A stretch of 13,351 nucleotides of DNA from DATCIH01 sp036507955 (lineage in GTDB: Bacteria > Bacillota > Clostridia > Clostridiales > Clostridiaceae): positions 1-13,351 of the forward strand of contig DATCIH010000135.1 in NCBI GenBank assembly GCA_036507955.1. Reading direction: 5' to 3'. Below the pieces are notes generated by a model. It did not search any database and had not been told where the DNA came from. It worked only from the letters and a program-made list of their open reading frames with translations. Below, one piece after another: positions 1-7,179 of the stretch. Position 1 is the first letter of the stretch. Each line of letters begins with the position of its first letter. The position numbers were made by a program, and so were the translations under genes.

Positions 1-58
1 CAAATTTTATAGAATAAAATTTATAAAAGTAAAAAAATAAAATCAAGGTGGTAAAATC

Positions 59-256
59 ACGAATAGAGGCGGATTTAGTTGGAATAGGTTTTTAGGAATA
101 ACTAAAGCTAAAAGAAGAGTATCTAAAGCTACTGGGATCCCGTGGTCTAGATCAGGTAGACAAGGAAAAGCTGGAGCAGCTATGGGATGCTGTATTTTAT
201 TTTTCTTTCCATTGATAGTGGTTGTTGGAGCAATGATAGTAGTTAAATTAATATAA
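59..256 (+). CDS. Small basic single-pass membrane protein, apparent ACG start
   Basis: An uninterrupted frame encodes about 65 residues. The N-terminal half is basic, with RGGFSW at residues 3-8, then KAKRR, and SRSGRQGK around residues 32-39. A hydrophobic segment (ILFFFPLIVVVGAMIVV) near the C-terminus looks like a transmembrane helix. The frame has no ATG, GTG or TTG start after the stop at 38-40; the first ATG, at 182, would remove most of the protein. A strong Shine-Dalgarno sequence (AAGGTGG, 45-51) lies 7 nt before ACG at 59-61, and ATC at 56 is the other option. I recall similar small clostridial proteins beginning M-x-RGGFSW, which would place Met exactly at this ACG, but that is memory and was not searched. 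Function is unknown. The alternatives are a genuine non-AUG start or a pseudogene or sequencing error (T to C in ATG). The strong terminator just downstream supports a transcribed gene. Confidence 0.6.
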   Translation, partial: TNRGGFSWNRFLGITKAKRRVSKATGIPWSRSGRQGKAGAAMGCCILFFFPLIVVVGAMIVVKLI

Positions 257-301
257 TACGCATAAAAAACAAACGGCAAATATAATTGTATATTAATGAA
301 G

Positions 302-338
302 AGACCCCAACTTGATTTGATAAGTTGGGGTCTGTTTT
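302..338 (+). terminator. Strong intrinsic terminator after the small membrane-protein gene
   Basis: A perfect 12-bp stem (AGACCCCAACTT at 302-313 with AAGTTGGGGTCT at 322-333) closes an 8-nt loop and is followed by a T-rich stretch (TGTTTTGTAC then a T6 run). It lies 45 nt after the stop of the small gene and separates that gene from the RNA region downstream. Confidence 0.9.
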
Positions 339-420
339 GTACTTTTTTATTTGTTTGGTTGTATTCCTAGCTTAAATGTATTAAGATATTATTTATCAAT
401 TAGTGCTCTTAAATTAACCA

Positions 421-640
421 CTAATTAGCCACCTAGTTAGAAAGTAGTCTGACTATATAAAAGTATGCTATACACAGGAAAGTTAGATATATCAAGCCTT
501 TAACGGTATTTATCATATTGTATAAATATGAACCAATCAAAAGGCGAGTGTGGGGTCAAAGACCAGGTCAACTAACTTTAGGTAGCAGTCTTTTTTAGAC
601 TGCTATTTATCTTCGCCTAGCAAGGTTCATTCTATTTTTT
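421..640 (+). ncRNA. Candidate structured RNA or 5' leader (possible raiA-motif-like RNA)
   Basis: This region has no credible reading frame but carries several perfect complementary segments. They are CTAATTAG 421-428 with CTAGTTAG 433-440 (one wobble), AAAGTTAG 479-486 with CTAACTTT 572-579, GCCTTT 496-501 with AAAGGC 540-545, TATTTAT 507-513 with ATAAATA 522-528, ATGAACC 528-534 with GGTTCAT 624-630, AGGCGA 542-547 with TCGCCT 613-618, and TAGCAGTC 583-590 with GACTGCTA 598-605. The 479/572 helix crosses the 528/624 helix, so the RNA would be pseudoknotted or switch between folds. AAAGGC is shared by two competing helices. The last long-range helix is followed by a T-rich run at 631-640, so the domain could also work as a terminator. 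The raiA-motif RNA is a large structured RNA found upstream of raiA (hpf) in Firmicutes. Here it would lie one gene away from hpf. That identity rests on position and general architecture only. Confidence 0.5.
466..474 (+). promoter_or_regulatory. Possible extended -10 promoter for the structured RNA
   Basis: TG at 466-467, one base, then TATACA at 469-474 resembles an extended -10 element. A start about 7 nt downstream (near 480) would begin the transcript at the AAAGTTAG arm of the long-range helix. There is no good -35 box, so this is weak. TATTAT at 387-392 is an alternative further upstream. Confidence 0.25.
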
Positions 641-656
641 ACGAGGAGGAAGGTAA

Positions 657-1190
657 ATGAATTTAATTTACAAAATGGCAGCTAGAAGATGGGACAAACT
701 TTTTAAGCAACAAGTAAAGTATATTAAAGCGTTCTTATATGAAGATTTAGTTGAAGAATATAAGAACTTAGACCTTAACCTTGAGGGGGAAAAGACCTTA
801 TCAGCTCAAAACACAGAGTCAGAAGTTCTAGCGGCTCAAGTAATCTCCTACCTGCTGGGTGAAGATATTGAGGGGGAGGCTTTACGTTCTAAAGATGTAG
901 TATTTAAAGCTGTTTTTGAAAAAACAAAGAATGAAATTAAACAATATGCACAAAATAAAATGAAAAATGATTTAGAAGTTAGAAAATTAATAGTATATAC
1001 ACTTAGAATGGGTATGACAATTCAGGCAGGAATTCTTGGAAATAAATATTTAGTTACCCCTGAGTATAAAAGAAAAAGTAGCTTATTATTAAAATATGGG
1101 CATGAATTCCCAGAAGAGGTAAATGAAAACATGTATATGGAAATATACAAAAACTTTATTAAAAATTCAGAGAAATCTAAAAATAAATAA
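657..1190 (+). CDS. Uncharacterised helical cytoplasmic protein (177 aa)
   Basis: I do not recognise this family. The protein is rich in Lys and Glu and appears mostly alpha-helical, with no signal peptide and no clear membrane segment. Near the N-terminus it has a basic-aromatic stretch (MAARRWDKLFKQQVKYIKAF, residues 7-26). A central acidic part follows (residues 45-85), then a strongly basic amphipathic part (KTKNEIKQYAQNKMK, around residues 90-104), and the end is Lys-rich. No catalytic motif is visible. The start at 657 is set by a strong Shine-Dalgarno sequence (GAGGAGG, 643-649) 7 nt upstream. The gene follows the structured RNA region directly, so that RNA may act as its leader. It ends 111 nt before hpf with no clear terminator hairpin, so some transcripts may run on into hpf. 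The position invites a link to ribosome or stationary-phase physiology, but that is inference from neighbours only. Confidence 0.75.
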   Translation: MNLIYKMAARRWDKLFKQQVKYIKAFLYEDLVEEYKNLDLNLEGEKTLSAQNTESEVLAAQVISYLLGEDIEGEALRSKDVVFKAVFEKTKNEIKQYAQNKMKNDLEVRKLIVYTLRMGMTIQAGILGNKYLVTPEYKRKSSLLLKYGHEFPEEVNENMYMEIYKNFIKNSEKSKNK

Positions 1191-1210
1191 GAGGCTTTTT
1201 TATATTTTAC

Positions 1211-1239
1211 TTGTTATTTTTTTTCAATAGATATAAAAT
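1211..1239 (+). promoter_or_regulatory. Probable sigma-A promoter of hpf
   Basis: TTGTTA at 1211-1216 and TAAAAT at 1234-1239 are separated by 17 nt in AT-rich DNA, about 60 nt before the hpf start. TATAAA at 1232-1237 overlaps as an alternative -10. A small hairpin (TTACC 1271-1275 with GGTAA 1281-1285) sits beside the ribosome-binding site. Confidence 0.5.
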
Positions 1240-1301
1240 ATTAATAACATAAAATTAACCCAATAAACATTTACCTTTATGGTAAGAAAGGGGCTGATAC
1301 T

Positions 1302-1841
1302 ATGAAAATTATATTAACAGGAAAGAATATCGAGATAACGGAGGCTTTGAGGAATACTGTAAATAAAAAGCTCTCTAAGATGGATAAGTACTTTACTCCT
1401 AATATTGTGGCACATGCTACTTTAAGTGTACAAAAAAGTAGAAGGATTTTCGAAGTGACCATACCTTTTAATGGGGTTGTTTTAAGAGGTGAGGAAGCTA
1501 ACGAAGATATGTATGCTTCCATCGATTTAGTTTGTGATATACTTGAAAGACAAATAATAAAACAAAAAACCAAGCTTGAAAGGAGAAACTTCAGTGATTC
1601 CCTAAGGTTTCAAGCTTTTGAAAATGAAAACAATGTGGCGGAAGCGGAGGAAACAGAAGAAGCTAAGATTGTTAAAACTAAAAGATTTGCAATAAAGCCT
1701 ATGTCTCCTGAAGAAGCAGTACTACAAATGGAACTTGTAAGTCATAATTTCTTCGTATTTTTAAGTGCTGAAAGCGAAGAAGTAAATGTAGTTTATAAAA
1801 GAAAAGATGGAAATTATGGCTTGATTGAACCTGAATTTTAA
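1302..1841 (+). CDS. hpf: Long-form ribosome hibernation promoting factor (HPF/RaiA family)
   Basis: HPF binds the 30S subunit across the mRNA and tRNA sites and, in its long form, joins two 70S ribosomes into inactive 100S dimers when growth slows. The 179-residue product has the two expected parts. The S30AE domain at about 1-100 starts MKIILTGKNIEITEALR and contains EVTIPFNGVVLRGEE (51-65) and a basic helix, LERQIIKQKTKLERR (81-95). After an acidic linker (about 105-122), the dimerisation domain at about 124-179 contains KRFAIKPMSPEEAVLQME and ends in YGLIEPEF, as in other long HPFs. ATG at 1302 follows AAAGGGG (1287-1293) with good spacing. The gene has its own promoter and a strong terminator, so it is probably a separate transcription unit that can respond to growth phase. 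hpf upstream of secA is a common Firmicutes arrangement. Confidence 0.97.
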   Translation: MKIILTGKNIEITEALRNTVNKKLSKMDKYFTPNIVAHATLSVQKSRRIFEVTIPFNGVVLRGEEANEDMYASIDLVCDILERQIIKQKTKLERRNFSDSLRFQAFENENNVAEAEETEEAKIVKTKRFAIKPMSPEEAVLQMELVSHNFFVFLSAESEEVNVVYKRKDGNYGLIEPEF

Positions 1842-1852
1842 TATAAGAAATG

Positions 1853-1888
1853 AAAAGAATGGCACACAAAGGTGTGTCATTCTTTTTT
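1853..1888 (+). terminator. Intrinsic terminator of hpf
   Basis: A stem of about 15 bp (AAAAGAATGGCACAC at 1853-1867 with GTGTGTCATTCTTTT at 1872-1886, one G-T wobble) closes an AAAG loop and runs into a T-tract. It lies just after the hpf stop and before the secA promoter. Confidence 0.93.
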
Positions 1889-1902
1889 ATGATACATTAA
1901 TA

Positions 1903-1931
1903 TTGCCCCATAAATAATTAAATGATATAAT
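1903..1931 (+). promoter_or_regulatory. Sigma-A promoter of secA
   Basis: TTGCCC at 1903-1908 and a perfect TATAAT at 1926-1931 are 17 nt apart, giving a leader of about 35 nt before the secA start. A second TATAAT at 1939-1944 has no good -35 partner. The position between the hpf terminator and secA shows that secA is transcribed independently of hpf. Confidence 0.85.
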
Positions 1932-1972
1932 CAAAAGGTATAATTAGTAAAATGTGATAGTGAGGATTAAAA

Positions 1973-4483
1973 ATGAGTGTATTTGATAAGATTTTTGGAA
2001 GCTATAGTGAAAAAGAAGTTAAAAGGATAATTCCTATTGTGGATGAAATTGAAGACTTGGATGGTAAGATGCAAGATTTATCCGACGATGAACTTAGAGG
2101 AAAAACAGCAGAATTTAAAGCTAGATTGAAAGAAGGATCAACCTTAGATGACATATTGCCTGAAGCCTTCGCTGCATGCAGGGAAGCTGCTACTCGGACA
2201 ATAGAACAAAAACATTTTAGAGAACAACTTATTGGTGGTATAGTACTACATCAAGGCAGAATATCAGAAATGAAAACTGGTGAAGGTAAAACTTTAACTG
2301 CAACTCTTGCCGCATACTTAAATGCCTTAGCAGGTAAAGGTGTCCATATCGTAACGGTTAATGATTACCTAGCTAAAAGAGATAAGGAATGGATGGGTAG
2401 GATTTTTCAGTTTTTAGATTTAACGGTTGGGGTTGTTCTTCATGACTTAACTCCAGAAGAAAGGCAAGAAGCATATGGTTGTGATATAACTTATGCCACA
2501 AATAATGAATTAGGTTTTGATTATTTAAGAGATAATATGGTTATATATAAGCAAGAAAGAGTTCAAAGAAAGCTCAGCTTTGCGATTGTTGATGAGGTTG
2601 ACTCAATTTTAATAGATGAAGCCAGAACCCCTTTAATTATTTCTGGTCAAGGTGACAAATCTACAGATTTATACAGGATAGCAGATTATTTTGTAAAAAC
2701 CTTAAAGGAAAAGGATGACTTTACTGTAGATGAAAAAGCAGGTTCAGTTTTATTATCCGATATAGGAGTAGAGAAGGTAGAGAAATACTTCGGCCTTACA
2801 AATTATGCAGATCCAGAAAACATGGAAGTTCAGCATCATGTAGTGCAGGCTTTAAAGGGCAACTACATAATGAAAAGAGACAAGGACTATATGGTTAAGG
2901 ATGAAGAGGTCATAATAGTTGATGAGTTTACAGGAAGACTTATGGAGGGCAGAAGATACAGCGATGGGCTCCATCAGGCAATAGAAGCTAAGGAAGGTGT
3001 TAAGGTTGAAAGAGAATCAAAGACCTTGGCTACTATTACCTTCCAAAATTATTTTAGAATATATGAAAAGTTATCAGGAATGACAGGTACTGCTTTAACT
3101 GAGGAATCAGAATTTAGGGAAATATATGGACTGGATGTAGTGGTTGTACCTACGCATATGCCTATGATTAGAGATGATAAATCCGATGTTATATATAAAA
3201 CAGAAAAGGGTAAATTTGAGGCAGTGGTTGAAGAGATAATTGAAACTCATAAAACAGGGGAACCTATGCTTGTAGGTACTGTCAGCATAGAGAAATCTGA
3301 AGTCTTATCTGAACTCTTAAAAAGAAGAGGGGTACCTCATCAGGTTCTAAATGCAAAATATCATGAGAAGGAAGCAGAAATAATTTCTCACGCTGGTGAA
3401 AAAGGCATGGTCACAATTGCAACTAATATGGCTGGCCGTGGTACGGACATTAAGCTTGGAGAGGGAGTAGCAGACATAGAAGGGCTTAAAATAATTGGTA
3501 CTGAAAGACATGAATCTAGGCGTATAGATAATCAGCTTAGAGGACGTTCAGGAAGACAAGGTGATGCTGGAAGTTCCAGATTCTATGTGTCCTTAGAGGA
3601 TGATCTGATGAGAATATTTGGTTCAGAAAGACTTCAAGGCATAGTAGAAAAGTTAGGACTGCAAGATGATGATGCTATAGAAAGTAAAATGATTTCTAAA
3701 GCTATTGAAAATGCCCAGAAAAAGGTTGAAGGAAACAATTTTGATACAAGAAAACAATTAATTCAGTATGATGATGTAATGAATAAGCAAAGAGAAATCA
3801 TCTATGAACAAAGATCCGAGGTCTTAGAAGGGGAAAACATGAAAGACCAAATTTCTAAGATGATTGAAGAAGTGATAATTTCTACTGTTGATTCTCATAT
3901 ATCGGGCATTGAGGATAATCTGGTGGAGGATTTGACTAAATTAGTTGATTATATGGAGGAGTTATTTGTTCCAGAAGGCTCAAAAAGAGTGGATGAATTA
4001 AAACTTTTAGTTAATGATGAAATAAAAGATGAATACTTAGAATTAGCCCAGGAGCTTTACACTAGAAAAGAAGAAGAAATTGGAACGGAACAGATGAGAG
4101 AGATTGAAAGAGTTATTTTGCTTAGGGTAGTTGATACCAAATGGATGGATCATATTGATGATATGGATCACTTAAAGCAAGGTATTGGTCTTAGAGCCTA
4201 CAAGCAACAAGATCCGGTTCAAGCATATCAATTTGAAGGTAGCACTATGTTTGAAGAGATGATTTATAATATAAAAATAGATACAGTTAAATATCTGTTC
4301 CATGTTCAGGCGGAAAGAGCTCCTGAGAGGGAAAGAGTAGTAGAACAAAATCAGATGTCAACAAATCTAGATGATTCTTTAAAAAAGGAACCTGTTAGAA
4401 AAGAAAAAAAACTTGGTAGAAATGATATGTGTCATTGTGGCTCAGGTAAGAAGTATAAAAACTGTCACGGACGATTAGCCTAA
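1973..4483 (+). CDS. secA: Preprotein translocase motor ATPase SecA
   Basis: SecA is the ATPase that drives unfolded secretory proteins through the SecYEG channel at the cytoplasmic membrane. The 836-residue product is close to the length of Bacillus subtilis SecA. The Walker A motif is GEGKT at 103-107 within MKTGEGKTLTATLAAYL. The DEAD-type Walker B is DEVD at 207-210, followed by SILIDEARTPLIISG. The preprotein cross-linking region spans about 225-365. The second nucleotide-binding domain has NMAGRGTDI (485-493) and QLRGRSGRQGD (521-531). Helical scaffold and wing regions follow. The C-terminus carries an intact zinc-binding SecB/lipid-interacting motif, C820-x-C822 ... C831-H832. ATG at 1973 has GAGG 7 nt upstream. 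No terminator is visible between secA and prfB (67-nt gap), so the two are probably co-transcribed, which is common in Firmicutes. Nothing is missing or broken. Confidence 0.98.
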   Translation: MSVFDKIFGSYSEKEVKRIIPIVDEIEDLDGKMQDLSDDELRGKTAEFKARLKEGSTLDDILPEAFAACREAATRTIEQKHFREQLIGGIVLHQGRISEMKTGEGKTLTATLAAYLNALAGKGVHIVTVNDYLAKRDKEWMGRIFQFLDLTVGVVLHDLTPEERQEAYGCDITYATNNELGFDYLRDNMVIYKQERVQRKLSFAIVDEVDSILIDEARTPLIISGQGDKSTDLYRIADYFVKTLKEKDDFTVDEKAGSVLLSDIGVEKVEKYFGLTNYADPENMEVQHHVVQALKGNYIMKRDKDYMVKDEEVIIVDEFTGRLMEGRRYSDGLHQAIEAKEGVKVERESKTLATITFQNYFRIYEKLSGMTGTALTEESEFREIYGLDVVVVPTHMPMIRDDKSDVIYKTEKGKFEAVVEEIIETHKTGEPMLVGTVSIEKSEVLSELLKRRGVPHQVLNAKYHEKEAEIISHAGEKGMVTIATNMAGRGTDIKLGEGVADIEGLKIIGTERHESRRIDNQLRGRSGRQGDAGSSRFYVSLEDDLMRIFGSERLQGIVEKLGLQDDDAIESKMISKAIENAQKKVEGNNFDTRKQLIQYDDVMNKQREIIYEQRSEVLEGENMKDQISKMIEEVIISTVDSHISGIEDNLVEDLTKLVDYMEELFVPEGSKRVDELKLLVNDEIKDEYLELAQELYTRKEEEIGTEQMREIERVILLRVVDTKWMDHIDDMDHLKQGIGLRAYKQQDPVQAYQFEGSTMFEEMIYNIKIDTVKYLFHVQAERAPERERVVEQNQMSTNLDDSLKKEPVRKEKKLGRNDMCHCGSGKKYKNCHGRLA

Positions 4484-4550
4484 TTACTAAGCTATCCAAA
4501 TTGGCTATGGAATTAACTAAAGATCTGTGGCAATTTATAGGAGTGATATT

Positions 4551-5688
4551 TTGAATATAAAATATGAGGAAAAAATTAAGGAAGTAGACGCTCTAGATTC
4601 AAATTTAATATATATTAGGGGGTCACTTTGACCTAGATAGAATAGAATTAAGGGCAGAGGAACTCCATAATATTATGGAGGACCCTTCCTTGTGGAAAGA
4701 CTTAGAAAGAGCTCAAGAAATAACTTTAGAAGAAAAACTTATAAAAGATAAAATAAGCACCTATAATAGCTTGGATATAAGAGTAAGAGATGTTAAAGAA
4801 CTTATAGAACTTAACTTAGATGAAAGTGAAGAAACTCTTGAGAATGATATCATAACCGAGATAGACTCCATACTTAATACTATGGACAATTTTAAGATAA
4901 AACTTTTATTATCTGGTCAGTATGATAAGGATAATGCAATTGTTACCTTGCATTCAGGAGCGGGTGGTACGGACGCTCAAGACTGGACTCAGATGCTACT
5001 TAGAATGTATACCAGATGGTGTGAAAAAAAAGGTTTCGATGTAAAAATGTTGGATTATTTAGATGGTGAGGAAGCAGGAATTAAAAGCGTTACAGTGAAG
5101 GTTTCTGGAGAGTTTGCATATGGGTTTTTAAAGGCAGAAAAAGGGATACATAGGCTAGTTAGAATATCGCCCTTTAATGCAAATGGGAAAAGACAAACGT
5201 CCTTTGCTGCAATTGAAGTATTACCAGAGTTAACTCCAGAACAAGATATTGAAATAAGGTCAGAGGACATAAGGGTAGATACTTTTAGAGCCAGTGGTGC
5301 TGGAGGTCAATATGTAAATAAAACCGAATCTGCCATAAGGATAACTCATCTAGCAACAGGTATTGTAGTACAATGCCAAAATGAGAGAAGTCAGCATTCA
5401 AATAAAGAAACCGCCCTGAAGATGCTAAAAGCTAAATTGATTACACTTATGGAAATAGCTCATAAGGAAAAGATAGAAGATCTAGCTGGTGAACTAAAGG
5501 ATAATGCTTGGGGAAGCCAAATAAGGTCTTATGTGTTTCAACCTTACACAATGGTTAAGGATCATAGAACTGGCTGCGAAAGCGGTAATGTAGGCGCTGT
5601 AATGGATGGAGATATTGATTTATTTATTACTGAGTATTTAAAGCAAAGCAAAAATGGTACTATTGATGATCCTATGTTGGAAGAATAA
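4551..5688 (+). CDS. prfB: Peptide chain release factor 2 with programmed +1 frameshift
   Basis: RF2 recognises UAA and UGA stop codons and triggers peptide release. The gene is in two frames. The first starts at TTG 4551, with AGGAG (4539-4543) 7 nt upstream, encodes 26 residues ending RGSL, and meets UGA at 4629-4631. Skipping the T at 4629 joins the second frame at GAC 4630 and gives a product of about 378 residues. With the 41 added residues the GGQ peptidyl-release motif falls at about 251-253, matching its position in E. coli RF2. The stop-codon reading motif SPF is at about 206-208 (ISPFNANGKRQTSF), confirming RF2 rather than RF1, and RASGAGGQYVN is intact. An annotation starting at the internal ATG 4675 would lose the N-terminal 41 residues. 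The gene probably shares the secA transcript and ends at a strong terminator. The frameshift makes production sensitive to RF2 level. Confidence 0.96.
4617..4632 (+). promoter_or_regulatory. prfB +1 programmed frameshift site
   Basis: AGGGGG at 4617-4622 acts as an internal Shine-Dalgarno-like element three bases before CTT TGA C (4626-4632). This is the canonical RF2 autoregulatory signal. When RF2 is scarce, slow reading of the in-frame UGA lets peptidyl-tRNA on CUU slip forward to UUU and continue at GAC. The spacing and slippery codon match the family standard. Confidence 0.96.
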
Positions 5689-5731
5689 AAACACTAGAAA
5701 CAATTTTTTATATTGTTTCTAGTGTTTTTTT
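5689..5731. terminator. Bidirectional terminator between prfB and the convergent M28 peptidase gene
   Basis: A perfect 16-bp stem (AAACACTAGAAACAAT at 5689-5704 with its complement at 5712-5727) closes a 7-nt AT loop. It has T5+ on the right (5725-5731) and A5 on the left, which gives a T-tract on the other strand. The right arm overlaps the last codons and stop of the leftward peptidase gene, so one hairpin serves both genes. Confidence 0.93.
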
Positions 5732-7050
5732 ATAATTGAAACCATTATAAGGAGTATGGATAATATTATGCTTCCAATTAATATACCTTGGTTATATTTA
5801 ATAAAAATATTATCTTTATAGCCATATTCCATTAATTCAGGGTATATGACCTTAAAACATCTGGTTATGGCTCTAGTGTCAATGTACTTGGATTGGTCCT
5901 TTAAGGTGTGAATTTTGCTCATATCACTATCACATAAGGTAATCGCTTCTATTTTGTTTTTTCTGAAGGCTTCATGATCGCTGGAGTCTTCAAATATATT
6001 GCCAAATTTAATATTTTCTTTAGTACATATACTTGAAAGAGTTTTGACTAAGGGAGTATTTAAAGTATCATTTTTTCCAGCCATTATTGATAGAGGTATA
6101 CTATAGCTGCCTATCATATCAAAATTAATTACAGTACTATTTTTAATTTCTTTCAGATTCGTGCTTGCGAAGCTTTCAGAACCAAGGCATCCAAACTCTT
6201 CACCATTAAAGCCTGCAAAAATTATTGATCTATCTGGCTTTCCAAGGGTTTTAACATATTTTGATAGCTCAAGTAAAAAGGATATACCAGAGCCATTATC
6301 TAAAGCTCCATTATACACATTCCCATTTAAGTCAGTTCCTAAATGATCAAAATGGGCAGAGAAAATTATAGGTGGTTTATCAGTTTTCCCTGGTAGGTAA
6401 GCTACCACATTGCTTAAAACGGTCTTCTCTGAAATAAAGGGTATATAAGAGCTTACTTTATAGCCTTTATTTAGGTTATCCTTAAGATCATTTAAGGTAT
6501 CTTTAGTGACAAGGATGCAAAGATTATAGGCAGATTTGTAATCATAGGAGCTTCTAAAATTTATATTGTCACCTTCAGGGTTATAAAATAGTATGTTATG
6601 GTTATTATTTTTAACTAGAAGGTAAGGTTTTGTCATATCTACATCCTTAAGATTGAAATCTATGCCACTTAAACTAAAGCTTAGCATATCCTCTTTGTAG
6701 TCTTTAGCATAGGTATAAGTCTTTACTAGTTCCCCATCATCTTTAACTATCCTTAAAAATGGATCATTTTTTAACCTTTTTGGGTAGTAGGTCTCAAAGT
6801 TTTGCATGTAGTTATTGCTGTTGTAGGGTTTTAAACCTAGGTTTGCAAAAGTATTTTTCAAATAGACCTCTGTCATTATATTTCCAGTGGTTCCAGCTAA
6901 TCTTCCTTGAAAGCTATCTGCGGATAAATATTTTATATTATCTAATATTTCACTTTCACTAAAGGCTTTAAGATTTATAAAAGTTTTAAGGCTCATATAA
7001 AAAAGAGATAGGATTATAATAAAAAGGATGGCTTTAATACTCTTCCTCAT
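5719..7050 (-). CDS. Membrane-anchored M28-family zinc metallopeptidase
   Basis: M28 enzymes are co-catalytic di-zinc aminopeptidases or carboxypeptidases. This 443-residue protein has an N-terminal hydrophobic anchor (about residues 6-24) and a second hydrophobic helix at the very C-terminus (about 422-438, followed by KKH). The catalytic domain is therefore probably outside the membrane. The expected motifs are present: SAHFDHLG (first His about 233), GALDNGSG (Asp about 251), FNGEEFG (Glu about 284-285, base and ligand), NFDMIG (Asp about 311) and SSDHEAF (His about 359). The region before them (about 100-205) may be a PA-like insert. I chose ATG at 7050 because GGAG (complement of 7057-7060) lies 6 nt upstream; a TTG at 7062 overlaps that site and is unlikely. 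The substrate is unknown. No clear promoter was found upstream. The gene sits alone, opposite to its neighbours. Confidence 0.9.
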   Translation of the reverse strand: MRKSIKAILFIIILSLFYMSLKTFINLKAFSESEILDNIKYLSADSFQGRLAGTTGNIMTEVYLKNTFANLGLKPYNSNNYMQNFETYYPKRLKNDPFLRIVKDDGELVKTYTYAKDYKEDMLSFSLSGIDFNLKDVDMTKPYLLVKNNNHNILFYNPEGDNINFRSSYDYKSAYNLCILVTKDTLNDLKDNLNKGYKVSSYIPFISEKTVLSNVVAYLPGKTDKPPIIFSAHFDHLGTDLNGNVYNGALDNGSGISFLLELSKYVKTLGKPDRSIIFAGFNGEEFGCLGSESFASTNLKEIKNSTVINFDMIGSYSIPLSIMAGKNDTLNTPLVKTLSSICTKENIKFGNIFEDSSDHEAFRKNKIEAITLCDSDMSKIHTLKDQSKYIDTRAITRCFKVIYPELMEYGYKDNIFIKYNQGILIGSIILSILLIMVSIIKKH

Positions 7051-7114
7051 AAACTGCTCCAAATTTTGGTTTACTTATAGATATGTGATTTCTACTGCCA
7101 CTAGAACGGAATAT

Positions 7115-7143
7115 TTGAAAAGAATGCTTCACTAGGGTATAAT
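7115..7143 (+). promoter_or_regulatory. Sigma-A promoter of tex
   Basis: TTGAAA at 7115-7120 and TATAAT at 7138-7143 are exactly 17 nt apart. The predicted start near 7150 gives a leader of about 30 nt before the tex ATG at 7180, and this excludes the upstream TTG at 7147 as a start. Confidence 0.9.
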
Positions 7144-7179
7144 TGATTGATAAATCCAATTAAACAATCGGAGGTCAAC

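Noticed and set aside
1..24. AT-only inverted repeat (AAATTTTAT/ATAAAATTT) at the left edge
   Set aside because: It is pure A/T at the window boundary and is likely by chance in this composition; it might belong to an upstream gene that cannot be seen.
43..279. Leftward 78-residue open frame over the left edge
   Set aside because: It is antisense to the small membrane-protein gene, has no ribosome-binding site, and is composed of Pro/Ile/Thr runs expected from the opposite strand.
1191..1210. Possible terminator after the 177-residue gene (GAGGCTTTTTT)
   Set aside because: There is a T-run, but no upstream complementary arm forms a stem, so only read-through or an undefined end can be claimed.
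1277..1573. Leftward 98-residue frame inside hpf
   Set aside because: It is fully antisense to a confidently identified gene, with low-complexity composition and no initiation signal.
7147..7179. Upstream TTG start extending Tex by 11 residues
   Set aside because: It lies at or before the predicted transcription start of the TTGAAA-17-TATAAT promoter, while GGAGG sits 5 nt before the ATG at 7180.
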